Assembly: GCA_018883715.1 (NCBI GenBank)
Contig: JAHLFP010000015.1
Span: 1-33,216 of the forward strand
DNA length: 33,216 nucleotides
Reading direction: 5' to 3'
DNA from: Candidatus Allofournierella pullistercoris
Lineage (GTDB): Bacteria > Bacillota > Clostridia > Oscillospirales > Ruminococcaceae
Shown here: positions 23,715 to 32,525 of the stretch, piece after piece
Numbering within the stretch: the first letter of the stretch is position 1
Layout of the letters: each line of letters opens with the position of its first letter
Program-made: the position numbers and the translations under genes
The notes under the pieces: generated by a model
What the model was told of the DNA's origin: nothing
Database searches by the model: none
Seen by the model: only the letters and a program-made list of their open reading frames with translations

Positions 23715-24958
23715 ATCAATACGAGATTGCAAAACAGCAGTACGCCGCTTTGGACGTGGACACGGACAAGGCACTTGCCACCCTGGAAAAAGTGCCCGTT
23801 TCTCTGCATTGCTGGCAGGGGGATGACGTGATTGGGTTTGACCAAAAAGGCCCGCTCACCGGTGGCATTCAGACCACAGGCAACTACCCCGGCCGGGCAA
23901 CGACTCCCGAGGAGTTGATGCAGGACCTTGACCGGGTGCTGGCCCTCTGCCCTGGAACTAAAAAGATTAACCTGCACGCAAGCTATGCCATTTTTGAGGA
24001 TGGAGAGTATGCCGACCGGGATGCACTGGAACCCAAGCATTTTAAAAAGTGGGTGGAATTTTGCAAAGCCCGTGGTCTTGGTGCAGATTTTAACCCCACC
24101 TTCTTCTCCCATCCCAAATGCGACCCCTTGACCCTGTCCAGCACCAACGAGGAAACCCGGCAGTTCTGGATTCGCCATGGACGTTGTTGCATCCGGATTT
24201 CCCAGTATCTGGCGGAAGAGCTGGGTCAGCCCTGCGTGATGAATATCTGGACTGGGGACGGCTTTAAGGATATTCCCGCCGACCGGATTGGCCCTCGCCA
24301 GCGGTACAAGGAGTCACTGGATGCCATTTTGGAAGAGCCTTACGACAGAACAAAGGTTTACCCCTGCATCGAATCCAAGGTGTTCGGCATTGGGGTGGAG
24401 GCCTATACCGTGGGTTCGGGTGAGTTCTGCCTGAAATATGCTTCCAGCAAGGAGGGAGTTATCTCCCTGATGGACAGCGGACATTATCATCCCACTGAGG
24501 TGATTTCGGATAAAATTTCCGCCCTGCTCACCTTTGATGAAAAGATTGCCCTGCATATCTCCCGCCCCATCCGTTGGGACAGCGACCATGTGGTTCTGTT
24601 TGACGACGAAACACGGGAAATTGCAAAGGAGATTGTCCGCTGTGACGCACTGGACCGGGTGTTTATCGCGCTGGATTACTTTGATGCCTCTATCAACCGT
24701 ATCAGTGCCTGGACAACTGGGTTCAGAAGTGCGCAAAAGGCATTGCTGTATGCCCTGCTGGAGCCTCATGCAATGTTTAAGAAGTTGCAGGATGAGGGCG
24801 ACTTTAGCCAGCTTCAGGTTCTGCAAGAGGAATACAAATGCTATCCCTTTGGTGCAGTGTGGCAGGAGTATTGCCGCCGGTGTGGCGTGCCGCAGGATGG
24901 AGCCTGGTTTGCACAGGTGAAACAGTACGAAGCAGAAGTATTAAGTCAGAGAGGGTAA
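23711..24958 (+). CDS. rhaA: L-rhamnose isomerase
   Basis: A 415-residue enzyme converting L-rhamnose to L-rhamnulose, the first step of the pathway. It shows the family's VPVSLHCWQGDDV near the N-terminus, GGIQTTGNYPG, INLHASYA, GADFNPTFFSHP, MNIWTGDGFKD and SRPIRWDSDHVV with the metal-binding Asp/His region. The length equals that of RhaA from other bacteria. It overlaps rhaB by 4 nt and is followed by rhaD after 7 nt. Cytoplasmic and expected to need Mn2+. Confidence 0.97.
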   Translation: MNQYEIAKQQYAALDVDTDKALATLEKVPVSLHCWQGDDVIGFDQKGPLTGGIQTTGNYPGRATTPEELMQDLDRVLALCPGTKKINLHASYAIFEDGEYADRDALEPKHFKKWVEFCKARGLGADFNPTFFSHPKCDPLTLSSTNEETRQFWIRHGRCCIRISQYLAEELGQPCVMNIWTGDGFKDIPADRIGPRQRYKESLDAILEEPYDRTKVYPCIESKVFGIGVEAYTVGSGEFCLKYASSKEGVISLMDSGHYHPTEVISDKISALLTFDEKIALHISRPIRWDSDHVVLFDDETREIAKEIVRCDALDRVFIALDYFDASINRISAWTTGFRSAQKALLYALLEPHAMFKKLQDEGDFSQLQVLQEEYKCYPFGAVWQEYCRRCGVPQDGAWFAQVKQYEAEVLSQRG

Positions 24959-24965
24959 AAGGAAT

Positions 24966-25793
24966 ATGAAGGTGTTGGAATCGCCCATCATGCAGGGTTT
25001 TATGCGCATGGCACAGGATGGATTTGACCAGGGTTGGCACGAACGGAATGGTGGCAACCTGACCTACCGAATGAAGCGGGAAGAGGTGGAACAGGTCTGG
25101 GAAGATCTGCGTTTTGATGCCCCTTGGCAGGAGATTGGTGCATCTGTTCCGGAGCTTGCGGGAGAGTTTTTCATCGCAACCGGAAGCGGAAAGTATTTCC
25201 GCAATGTGATGCCTTTCCCGGAGGATTCCGTGGCAGTGGTGGAACTGGATGATGCAGGAGAAAAATACCGCATCTGCTGGGGTCTTGTGAACGGCGGCCG
25301 CCCTACAAGCGAGCTGCCCAGCCACCTGATGAACCATCAGGTGAAGAAAAAGGCCACCGGTGGACGGCATCGGGTGATTTACCATGCACACACCACCAAC
25401 GTGATTGCCCTGACCTTTGTATTGCCCCTTACCGACGAAGCTTTTACCCGGGAATTGTGGGAGATGGCAACCGAGTGCCCCGTGGTGTTCCCGGATGGCA
25501 TTGGAGTGGTGCCCTGGATGGTTCCCGGCGGCCATGCCATTGCGGTGGAAACCTCGAACCTTATGGAGAAATATGACGTGGCAGTATGGGCGCACCACGG
25601 AATTTTCTGCTCCGGGGAAGATTTTGACCTGACCTTTGGCCTTGCTCATACGGTGGAAAAATCCGCAGAAATTTTGGTCAAGACCCTTTCCATGACCCAG
25701 CATAAGCGGCAAACCATCCAGCCCGACCAGTTCCGGGAGCTTGCCAAGGACTTTGGTGTAACACTGCCTGAGCGGTTTTTGTTTGAGAAATAA
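24966..25793 (+). CDS. rhaD: L-rhamnulose-1-phosphate aldolase
   Basis: A 275-residue class II, zinc-dependent aldolase splitting rhamnulose-1-phosphate into dihydroxyacetone phosphate and L-lactaldehyde. Motifs seen are RNGGNLTYRM, FIATGSGKYFRNV, the metal-binding YHAHTTNV and a second metal-site His in WAHHGIFCSG; the length is as expected. AAAGGAATATG places the ribosome binding site close to the start. It closes the operon before a terminator. L-lactaldehyde would need an oxidoreductase; none is in the operon. Confidence 0.96.
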   Translation: MKVLESPIMQGFMRMAQDGFDQGWHERNGGNLTYRMKREEVEQVWEDLRFDAPWQEIGASVPELAGEFFIATGSGKYFRNVMPFPEDSVAVVELDDAGEKYRICWGLVNGGRPTSELPSHLMNHQVKKKATGGRHRVIYHAHTTNVIALTFVLPLTDEAFTRELWEMATECPVVFPDGIGVVPWMVPGGHAIAVETSNLMEKYDVAVWAHHGIFCSGEDFDLTFGLAHTVEKSAEILVKTLSMTQHKRQTIQPDQFRELAKDFGVTLPERFLFEK

Positions 25794-25825
25794 GAGGTAA
25801 GTAACCGTTCCAATTCGATAAACTG

Positions 25826-25876
25826 AAGAAAACCCTCCTTCCACCGGAAAGCAGGTGGGGGAGGGTTTTCTCTAGT
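25826..25876 (+). terminator. Terminator after rhaD
   Basis: AGAAAACCCTCCTTCCACC and GGTGGGGGAGGGTTTTCT pair as a long hairpin around GGAAAGCA, with a T-rich region after. Between it and the next gene (25877-26092) I see only the promoter and leader of the GH3 gene. Confidence 0.8.
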
Positions 25877-25969
25877 TTTCTTGTTCCAAACCATGTGAAA
25901 AATAAGGGGTTTTGCTGTTTTGCACAATAATTTTGCGGTTATTTCGTGCTTTTGACGATCGTTTTTTTA

Positions 25970-25998
25970 TTGACGAAACAGAAGAGGAACGATATACT
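25970..25998 (+). promoter_or_regulatory. Promoter of GH3 glycosidase
   Basis: TTGACG (25970-25975) and TATACT (25993-25998) are spaced by 17 nt. The start point near 26005 lies after a possible upstream start codon at 25946, which rules that codon out, and leaves a leader of about 90 nt. Confidence 0.8.
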
Positions 25999-26092
25999 TA
26001 GGCTACTGTGCTGTGTGCAGAGGATGGATGGAAAGCGACCATCCCACCGCCGAAGGAGGAGAGGCGGACATCGGTGCAGAGAAACAGAAAGG

Positions 26093-29050
26093 ATGTTACC
26101 CCATGGATCGACAGCAAAAAAGGCTTATAAAAAAGCCAAGCGCAAAGCGGTACGCCCGTTCAGTATCCTTACGGTGTTGAGCGGTGTCTTGTCCGTAATT
26201 GTAATTCCCCTTTTTCTTATCTTAAGCACATTTGACAACACGGTGGCGGCCTTTGTGGGCGGCAGCTTCTGGAAGCTGAACAACGAGGATGCCAGCGCGG
26301 TATATTTTGAAAGCGATTTTTCCTCTCCGGAGGAAATGACTGAGTACGGCCTCGAGCTGTGCCAGCAGGTGGAAGCAGAGGGTGCAACCCTGCTCTTAAA
26401 CAAGGGCAATGCTCTGCCCCTGACCAGCGGCGATTCCGTAAGCCTGTTTTCCGCCTCTTCGGTGAACTTGGTATACGGCGGAACTGGTTCCGGCAACATT
26501 GACGCTTCCACTGCGGACAACCTGCGCACCGCAATGGAAAAGAGCGGTTTTGCGGTGAACCCCGTTCTGTGGGATTTCTACCTTACCGGAGAAGGCAAAG
26601 AGCACCAGCGTCCTGCTGGCAGCATGATTGCCACCGCAAGCGCCACCGTGCACGAAGTCCCCTGGAGCATTTACACCCAGGAAGTGCTGGATTCTGTGGC
26701 TCAGTACGGCGATGCCGCTATCGTGGTTTTGTCCCGTATCGGCGGCGAGGGTGCGGACCTGGATTACAGCGCAACCAACTATCTGGCACTGGACCAGAAC
26801 GAGAAGGATATGCTGGCAAACCTGACCCGCATGAAGCAGGAAGGCACCATTAAAAAGCTGGTTGTGCTGATTAACTCCGCCAACGCTTTGCAGGTGGATT
26901 TCCTGCTGGATGAAAGCTTTGACATTGATGCTTGCCTGTGGATTGGCGACGTGGGCATCAGCGGTATCAATGCAGTCGCAGAAATTCTCAACGGCGATGT
27001 AACGCCTTCTGGCCGTTTGGTGGATACCTATCTGTATGACAACTATTCCTCTCCCGCTATGGCGAACTTCACCCCCATCCAGTATGGCGGCTATGTGGAG
27101 GGCCTGATTCCTGCGGATGCTTCCACTTACATGATTTATCAGGAAGGCATCTATGTGGGTTACAAATACTATGAAACCCGCTATGAGGACTTCGTTATGG
27201 GTACTGGCAATGCCGGGGAGTATGGCTACAGCAAGGATGTGGCATTCCCCTTTGGCTACGGCCTGTCCTACACCCAGTTTGCTTACAGTGATTTTGCGGT
27301 AACCTATGATGCCGCTGCTGACCAGTTCCAGGTAAAGGTAACGGTAACCAACACCGGGGACACTTACACCGGCAAGGAGACGGTTCAGATTTACCTCCAG
27401 TCTCCCTACACCGACTACGACAAGGAAAACCTGGTAGAGAAGGCTTCTGTTGCCTTGTGTGGCTTTGGCAAAACTCAGCTGTTGGCACCTGGCCAGTCCG
27501 AAACCCTGACCATTCTGGTGGATGGACGGGAACTGGCTTCTTATGACGCCTATGGCGCAAAAACCTACATTCTGGATGCAGGTGACTACTACCTGACCGC
27601 AGCAAAGAATGCCCATGATGCAGTGAACAACGTTTTGGCAGCAAAGGGCTTTACCCCGGAGAGCACCAACCAGCGCATGGATGCGGCTGGCGATTCTTCC
27701 CTGACCTGGAGCTTCCACAACGAAACTCTGGACACCACCCGCTATGCAGTGTCCGCAAATGGCACTCCCATCACCAACCAACTTTCCGATGCAGATTTGA
27801 ATCTGTACCAGGGCAACGACGCAACCGTAACCTACCTGAGCCGTAACGACTGGCAGGGAACCTTCCCCACCGAGCCGGTTCAGATTGAACTGACCGAGCA
27901 GATGATTGCGGATTTGCAGAATGTGCAGTACGACCCCGCCGATTACGAGGCACAGACCATGCCCACCCTGGGTGCGGACAACGGCCTGAAGCTGTACGAT
28001 ATGATTGGCCTGGAATTTGATGACCCCCAGTGGCAGCTGTTGCTGGATCAGATGACCTTTGATGAAATGGTTGCCCTGATTGGTGACGCATTCCACTGGA
28101 CCATGCCTGTGAAGTCCATTGAAGCTCCCGGTACTCGTGACGAAAACGGTCCGCAGGGTCTGACCGCGGCTCTGCTTGGCTCCAAAGCAACCCAGCTGAA
28201 GGCAACCGCCTTTACCTCTGAGGACGTAATGGCCGCCACCTTCAATGTGGAGCTTGCCAGCGAGATTGGCCGTGTGATTGGTAACAACTGTCTGGAAGCA
28301 GAGATTGCGGTGCTGTACGGCCCCGGCAACAACATTCACCGTACTCCCTACGGCGGACGTAACTTCGAGTATTACAGCGAGGACGCTTTCCTGTTCGGCA
28401 AAATTTCTCAGTATGAAGTAGCAGGCATTCAGGCAAAGGGTGTCCATGTGGTAATGAAGCACTTTGCCCTGAACGACTGTGAGCAGGACCGCATTGGCCT
28501 GGGTGTATGGCTCAACGAGCAGGCCGCCCGTGAAATCTACCTGAAAGCATTCCAGACTCCCGTGGAGCAGGGCAATGCCAATGGTATGATGGTGGCTTAT
28601 ACCCGTTGGGGTTGCACCTGGTCCGGCGGCAACAAGGGTCTGATGACCAACATCCTGCGGGAAGAGTGGGGCTGTGACGGTCTGAACATCACCGACAACG
28701 TGCTGACTCATTATGTAAATGGTGTGGACGGTATTTTGGCAGGTGTAAGCACCTTTGACGCTATGCTGCCCTACATCACCCAGCAGCTGCCCAAGTACAA
28801 GAACGACCCTGTTGTTGTGAATGCAATGCGTGAAGCATCCCACCACAACCTGTATGCCATTGCAAACTCTGTGGGCATGAACGGCGTAGGCCCTGACACC
28901 ACCATCACGGTGATTGAGCCTCATGTGGTAACTGCTGCCCGTGTGTTCGCGATTGTGTTCCCGGTTGCCTTTGTGGCTTGCCTGGCAATGTGGATTGTGC
29001 GCCGCCGTCGCTTCCGCAAGGAATGGCTGGCAGAGCACCCCGCAAACTAA
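26093..29050 (+). CDS. Membrane-anchored GH3 glycosidase with permuted domains
   Basis: About 985 residues. After a basic start and a membrane segment (about 22-45), the GH3 C-terminal-type domain comes first (GATLLLNKGNALPL), then an FN3-like domain near FPFGYGLSYTQF and VTVTNTGDTYTGKETVQIY. The (beta/alpha)8 domain comes last, with YGPGNNIHRTPYGGRNFEYYSED, VVMKHFALNDCEQDR and NITDN, where Asp868 is the likely nucleophile. A second membrane helix and RRRRF close the protein. This C-A order occurs in some ruminal beta-glucosidases. Asn685 in DENGPQGL stands where the substrate-binding DGPxG Asp is usual. The enzyme probably faces outward and trims glycosides. The start is uncertain: ATG 26093 touches its AAAGG; ATG 26103 has better spacing but is out of frame. 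Confidence 0.85.
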   Translation: MLPHGSTAKKAYKKAKRKAVRPFSILTVLSGVLSVIVIPLFLILSTFDNTVAAFVGGSFWKLNNEDASAVYFESDFSSPEEMTEYGLELCQQVEAEGATLLLNKGNALPLTSGDSVSLFSASSVNLVYGGTGSGNIDASTADNLRTAMEKSGFAVNPVLWDFYLTGEGKEHQRPAGSMIATASATVHEVPWSIYTQEVLDSVAQYGDAAIVVLSRIGGEGADLDYSATNYLALDQNEKDMLANLTRMKQEGTIKKLVVLINSANALQVDFLLDESFDIDACLWIGDVGISGINAVAEILNGDVTPSGRLVDTYLYDNYSSPAMANFTPIQYGGYVEGLIPADASTYMIYQEGIYVGYKYYETRYEDFVMGTGNAGEYGYSKDVAFPFGYGLSYTQFAYSDFAVTYDAAADQFQVKVTVTNTGDTYTGKETVQIYLQSPYTDYDKENLVEKASVALCGFGKTQLLAPGQSETLTILVDGRELASYDAYGAKTYILDAGDYYLTAAKNAHDAVNNVLAAKGFTPESTNQRMDAAGDSSLTWSFHNETLDTTRYAVSANGTPITNQLSDADLNLYQGNDATVTYLSRNDWQGTFPTEPVQIELTEQMIADLQNVQYDPADYEAQTMPTLGADNGLKLYDMIGLEFDDPQWQLLLDQMTFDEMVALIGDAFHWTMPVKSIEAPGTRDENGPQGLTAALLGSKATQLKATAFTSEDVMAATFNVELASEIGRVIGNNCLEAEIAVLYGPGNNIHRTPYGGRNFEYYSEDAFLFGKISQYEVAGIQAKGVHVVMKHFALNDCEQDRIGLGVWLNEQAAREIYLKAFQTPVEQGNANGMMVAYTRWGCTWSGGNKGLMTNILREEWGCDGLNITDNVLTHYVNGVDGILAGVSTFDAMLPYITQQLPKYKNDPVVVNAMREASHHNLYAIANSVGMNGVGPDTTITVIEPHVVTAARVFAIVFPVAFVACLAMWIVRRRRFRKEWLAEHPAN

Positions 29051-29071
29051 GCAACAAGCTGAAATAAGCTG

Positions 29072-29107
29072 AAAAGCACCCCCATCCAAGTTGATGGGGG
29101 TGCTTTT
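29072..29107 (+). terminator. Terminator after GH3 glycosidase
   Basis: AAAAGCACCCCCATC and GATGGGGGTGCTTTT form a strong symmetrical hairpin around CAAGTT, flanked by A- and T-runs. Confidence 0.9.
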
Positions 29108-29186
29108 GTGTAGTTCCGGGGCAAGATTGCAAAATTTTGGGGGATATGATAGGCTAAAACTCAGCCGAATTAAGGAGGATTTTATC

Positions 29187-29474
29187 ATGAAAGTATGGCA
29201 AATTATGTTACTTGTATATCTGTGCGGCATCAACCTGGTGGCCTTTGGGGTATCTGCCTGGGATAAGCACTGCGCAAAAAAACAGCGTCGCCGTGTGCCG
29301 GAAAGAACCTTGTTGTTGCTCAGCGCAGTGGGGGGAAGCCCGCTGTTTTTGGCATCCATGTATTTGTTGCACCACAAGACCCGCAAGCCGAAATTTTTCA
29401 TTGGTGTTCCGGTGATTTTGGTTCTTCAGATTGCCCTTGTGGTGGTGGCAGTCACCCAGGGATGGTTAGCATAA
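29187..29474 (+). CDS. DUF1294 family membrane protein
   Basis: A 95-residue protein with three hydrophobic segments (about 2-20, 43-62 and 72-92). INLVAFGVSAWDKHCAKK, RRRVPERTLLLLSAVGGS and HHKTRKPKFFIGVP match the DUF1294 pattern of Asn-Leu-x-Ala-Phe, Asp-Lys, Arg-x-Pro-Glu, Gly-Gly and His-Lys-Thr-x-Lys-Pro-x-Phe. The function of the family is unknown. TAAGGAGG lies 7 nt before ATG 29187; longer starts reach into the preceding terminator and are rejected. It is flanked by terminators and the adhE promoter, so probably monocistronic. Confidence 0.9.
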   Translation: MKVWQIMLLVYLCGINLVAFGVSAWDKHCAKKQRRRVPERTLLLLSAVGGSPLFLASMYLLHHKTRKPKFFIGVPVILVLQIALVVVAVTQGWLA

Positions 29475-29538
29475 GTTAATTTTGTCACAATGACGAAACG
29501 ACTGTTAGAATTGTGTCAATGTTTGTGAGAACTGCGAA

Positions 29539-29556
29539 TTGTTATTCAATTAACAA
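29539..29556. promoter_or_regulatory. Rex (redox) operator at adhE promoter
   Basis: TTGTTATTCAATTAACAA matches the Rex consensus TTGTTAANNNNTTAACAA at all but one fixed position. Its first six bases are also the -35 box, so bound Rex would block RNA polymerase. Rex senses the NADH/NAD+ ratio and represses fermentative genes such as adhE in Firmicutes. Confidence 0.8.
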
Positions 29557-29567
29557 TATGGTATCAT
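29539..29567 (+). promoter_or_regulatory. adhE promoter
   Basis: TTGTTA (29539-29544) and TATCAT (29562-29567) are 17 nt apart. The leader to ATG 29643 is about 70 nt. The -35 box lies inside the Rex operator. Confidence 0.7.
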
Positions 29568-29642
29568 AGGATACAAGGCTAAGGGTCAACGGCCCTGCCC
29601 CGCGTTTGAAAGACGACTTCGTTTGAAAGGAAGGCACAACCG

Positions 29643-32264
29643 ATGGCAGAGCAGAAAAAACCGACGGTGGAAACCGTAAAAACCGAAAAGAACGACGTAC
29701 AGATCATGATTGACGGCCTGGTAAGCCGGGCACAGAAAGCCTTGCAGGAGTTTCTGAGCTTCGACCAGGAGACCGTGGACAAGATTGTACATGAGATGGC
29801 ACTGGCTGGCCTGGACAAACACCAGGAGCTGGCCCGCATGGCCGTAGAGGAAACCGGCCGTGGCGTCTACGAGGATAAGGTCATCAAAAACATGTTTGCC
29901 ACTGAGTACATCTGGCACAACATTAAAAAGGAAAAGACCGTAGGTATCCTGGAAGAGAATGAGATGGAAGGCTATGTGGAAGTAGCCGAGCCTGTGGGTG
30001 TTATCTGTGGCGTTACCCCCACAACCAACCCCACCTCCACCACCTTGTTTAAGTGCTTGATTGCAGTTAAAACCCGTAACCCCATTATCTTCGGCTTCCA
30101 TCCCTCTGCACAAAAGTGCAGTGCCGAAGCTGCTCGCATTGTATACGAAGCCGCTGTAAAGGCTGGCGCACCTAAAAACTGCATCCAGTGGATTGATAAG
30201 CCCAGCGTGGAGGCAACTGGCGCCCTGATGAACCACCCCGGTGTGGCAACCATCCTGGCAACCGGTGGCCCTGGCATGGTTAAGGCCGCTTACTCCTGCG
30301 GCAAGCCCGCTCTGGGTGTAGGTGCAGGTAACGTACCCTGCTTCATCGAGAAGAGCGCTGACATCCATCAGGCTTGCACCGATTTGATGCTGTCCAAAAC
30401 CTTCGACAACGGCATGATTTGTGCTTCCGAGCAGGCTGTTATCGTGGAAAAAGAGCTGGCCGCACCTTTCGAGGAGTACATGAAGAAGAACAATTGCTAC
30501 TTCCTCAATGCCAGCGAGGTGGAAAAACTGACCCACTACATGTTCCCCGACCCCAACAAGGGCGTCCTGGCAGACGTGGTTGGTAAATCCGCCAACTGGA
30601 TTGCCCAGCAGGCAGGTCTGGAAGTGCCGGAAAAAACCAAGATTCTGATTGCACCTCTGCCCGAACCCTCTGAGCAGTACCCCCTGAGCAAGGAAAAGCT
30701 CAGCCCCGTTCTGGCTTACTTCACCGTGAAGGACAAGGAGCAGGGCTTCAAGTATGCAAACACCATGCTGGAGCTGGGCGGCCTGGGTCACTCTGCCGTT
30801 ATCCATACCGGTGACTCTAAGATTGCCGACGAGTACGGTGTGGCCATGCGTGTAGGCCGTATCATCGTGAACAGCCCCTCTTCTCAGGGTGCAATCGGTG
30901 ACATCTACAACACCAACACCCCCTCTCTGACTCTGGGCTGTGGTAGCTATGGCCGCAACTCGGTCAGCCAGAACGTAACCACCATCAACCTGGTGAACAA
31001 AAAACGTGTTGCAAAACGGAGGGTCAATATGCAGTGGTTCAAAGTTCCCCCCAAAATCTACTTTGAGGAGGATTCCATCCAGTACCTGGAGAAGATGGAG
31101 GGCATTACCCGTGCTTTCATCGTAACTGACCCTGTTATGGTGCAGTTGGGCAACGTGGATAAGGTTCTGCACTACCTGCGTAAGCGGGAGCAGTACTGCC
31201 ACAGCGAGATTTTCTCCGAAGTGGAAAGTGACCCCAGCGTAGAGTGCATCATGCGTGGTGTGGAGGCAATGCGTGCCTTCCAGCCTGACGTGATTATCGC
31301 CATCGGCGGTGGTAGTGCCATCGACGCCGCAAAGGGTATGTGGCTGTTCTACGAACATCCCGAAACCGGCTTTGACGGTCTGCGCCAGCGCTTCCTGGAT
31401 ATCCGTAAGCGTGCTTACAAGTTCCCCAAACTGGGCACCAAGGCCAAGATGGTGGCAATTCCCACCACTTCCGGTACCGGTTCTGAGGTAACCAGCTTCT
31501 CGGTTATTACCGACAAGCAGAACGGCAACATCAAGTACCCCTTGGCAGACTATGCCTTGACTCCCGACGTGGCAATCATCGACCCCCAGTTCACCCGCAC
31601 CATGCCCAAGAGCATCGTAGCAGACACTGGTCTGGACGTTCTGACCCACGCCATCGAGGCATATGTATCCGTCATGGCAAGTGACTACACCGATGGTCTG
31701 GCCCTGCAAGCCACCGAGATGGTGTTCCACTACCTGCGTGATTCCTATGCTGGTAAGCCCTTGGCACGTGAGAAGATGCACAATGCTTCCTGCATCGCTG
31801 GTATGGCATTCACCAATGCCTTCCTGGGTCTGAACCACTCCATGGCTCACAAGCTGGGCGGTGAGTTCCACATCCCCCACGGCCGTGCAAACGCCATCCT
31901 GCTGCCCTATGTGATTGCATACAACGCAACCCGTCCCACCAAGTTCCCCGCATTCCCCAAATACAAGGAGTATGTGGCAGACGAGCGTTATGCAAAGCTG
32001 GCATGGCGCTGTGGCCTGTGCAACGTGGGCACCGATACCACCACTGCGGTGAACTGTCTGATTGAGGCCATCCGTAACCTGATGAAGGACACCGACCGTC
32101 CCTTGACCATCAAGGATTGCGGCATCTCCGAAGAGGAGTTCCTGGCCAAGGTGGAGAAGCTGTCCTATGAAGCCTTCGAGGACCAGTGCACCACTGCAAA
32201 CCCGGTTTACCCCCTGGTAAGCGAAATTAAGGAACTGTACCTGAAAGCTTACTACGGCGAATAA
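29643..32264 (+). CDS. adhE: Bifunctional acetaldehyde-CoA/alcohol dehydrogenase
   Basis: An 873-residue fusion that reduces acetyl-CoA to acetaldehyde and then ethanol, using two NADH. The N-terminal aldehyde dehydrogenase domain (about 1-440) has GVTPTTNPTSTT and the acyl-binding Cys260 in NGMICASEQA. A short linker leads to an iron-dependent alcohol dehydrogenase domain (about 455-873) with WFKVPPKIYFEE, AIGGGSAIDAAK, TTSGTGSEVT, DTGLDVLTHAIEAY and HSMAHKLGGEFHIPHG, which supply the iron-binding Asp and His residues. The length is normal for AdhE, which forms long spirosome filaments. AAAGGAAGG is upstream. Codon use is highly biased and regular, as in a strongly expressed gene. A Rex box overlaps the promoter. 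Confidence 0.97.
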   Translation: MAEQKKPTVETVKTEKNDVQIMIDGLVSRAQKALQEFLSFDQETVDKIVHEMALAGLDKHQELARMAVEETGRGVYEDKVIKNMFATEYIWHNIKKEKTVGILEENEMEGYVEVAEPVGVICGVTPTTNPTSTTLFKCLIAVKTRNPIIFGFHPSAQKCSAEAARIVYEAAVKAGAPKNCIQWIDKPSVEATGALMNHPGVATILATGGPGMVKAAYSCGKPALGVGAGNVPCFIEKSADIHQACTDLMLSKTFDNGMICASEQAVIVEKELAAPFEEYMKKNNCYFLNASEVEKLTHYMFPDPNKGVLADVVGKSANWIAQQAGLEVPEKTKILIAPLPEPSEQYPLSKEKLSPVLAYFTVKDKEQGFKYANTMLELGGLGHSAVIHTGDSKIADEYGVAMRVGRIIVNSPSSQGAIGDIYNTNTPSLTLGCGSYGRNSVSQNVTTINLVNKKRVAKRRVNMQWFKVPPKIYFEEDSIQYLEKMEGITRAFIVTDPVMVQLGNVDKVLHYLRKREQYCHSEIFSEVESDPSVECIMRGVEAMRAFQPDVIIAIGGGSAIDAAKGMWLFYEHPETGFDGLRQRFLDIRKRAYKFPKLGTKAKMVAIPTTSGTGSEVTSFSVITDKQNGNIKYPLADYALTPDVAIIDPQFTRTMPKSIVADTGLDVLTHAIEAYVSVMASDYTDGLALQATEMVFHYLRDSYAGKPLAREKMHNASCIAGMAFTNAFLGLNHSMAHKLGGEFHIPHGRANAILLPYVIAYNATRPTKFPAFPKYKEYVADERYAKLAWRCGLCNVGTDTTTAVNCLIEAIRNLMKDTDRPLTIKDCGISEEEFLAKVEKLSYEAFEDQCTTANPVYPLVSEIKELYLKAYYGE

Positions 32265-32307
32265 ACCCGCGGGATTGTCTTCCTTCCATATCGTATAAAA
32301 CTGCCAG

Positions 32308-32345
32308 CCCCCTGTCTGCAATTTGCAGGCAGGGGGTTTTTGTGG
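32308..32345 (+). terminator. Terminator after adhE
   Basis: CCCCCTGTCTGCA and TGCAGGCAGGGGG form a GC-rich hairpin around ATT, followed by TTTTTG. Confidence 0.9.
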
Positions 32346-32435
32346 GTGTTTGGTATAAAATCAACGTGTTTCCATAAAAGACAGCAAGAAAATACGGAAT
32401 AAACAATGTTTTGCAGAAAATTATACAAAGAAAGC

Positions 32436-32465
32436 TTGCAAAACAACCTCCGGCGGGACTATAAT
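32436..32465 (+). promoter_or_regulatory. Promoter of lipoprotein gene
   Basis: TTGCAA (32436-32441) and a perfect TATAAT (32460-32465) are 18 nt apart. A second candidate, TTGGAG (32485-32490) and TATAAT (32508-32513) with 17 nt spacing, lies so close that its -10 abuts the AAGGAG binding site; it would give a nearly leaderless mRNA. Confidence 0.65.
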
Positions 32466-32525
32466 GAGCCTGATACACAAACCCTTGGAGCGATAGGAAA
32501 GACCTGTTATAATAAGGAGTGATAT

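Noticed and set aside
26396-29401. 1001-codon open frame on the - strand opposite the GH3 gene
   Set aside because: Antisense shadow of a motif-rich GH3 gene with regular codon use; it also runs across a terminator and another gene.
29586-32321. 911-codon open frame on the - strand opposite adhE
   Set aside because: Antisense shadow caused by the strong codon bias of adhE; no start signal or family motif, and it ends in the adhE leader.
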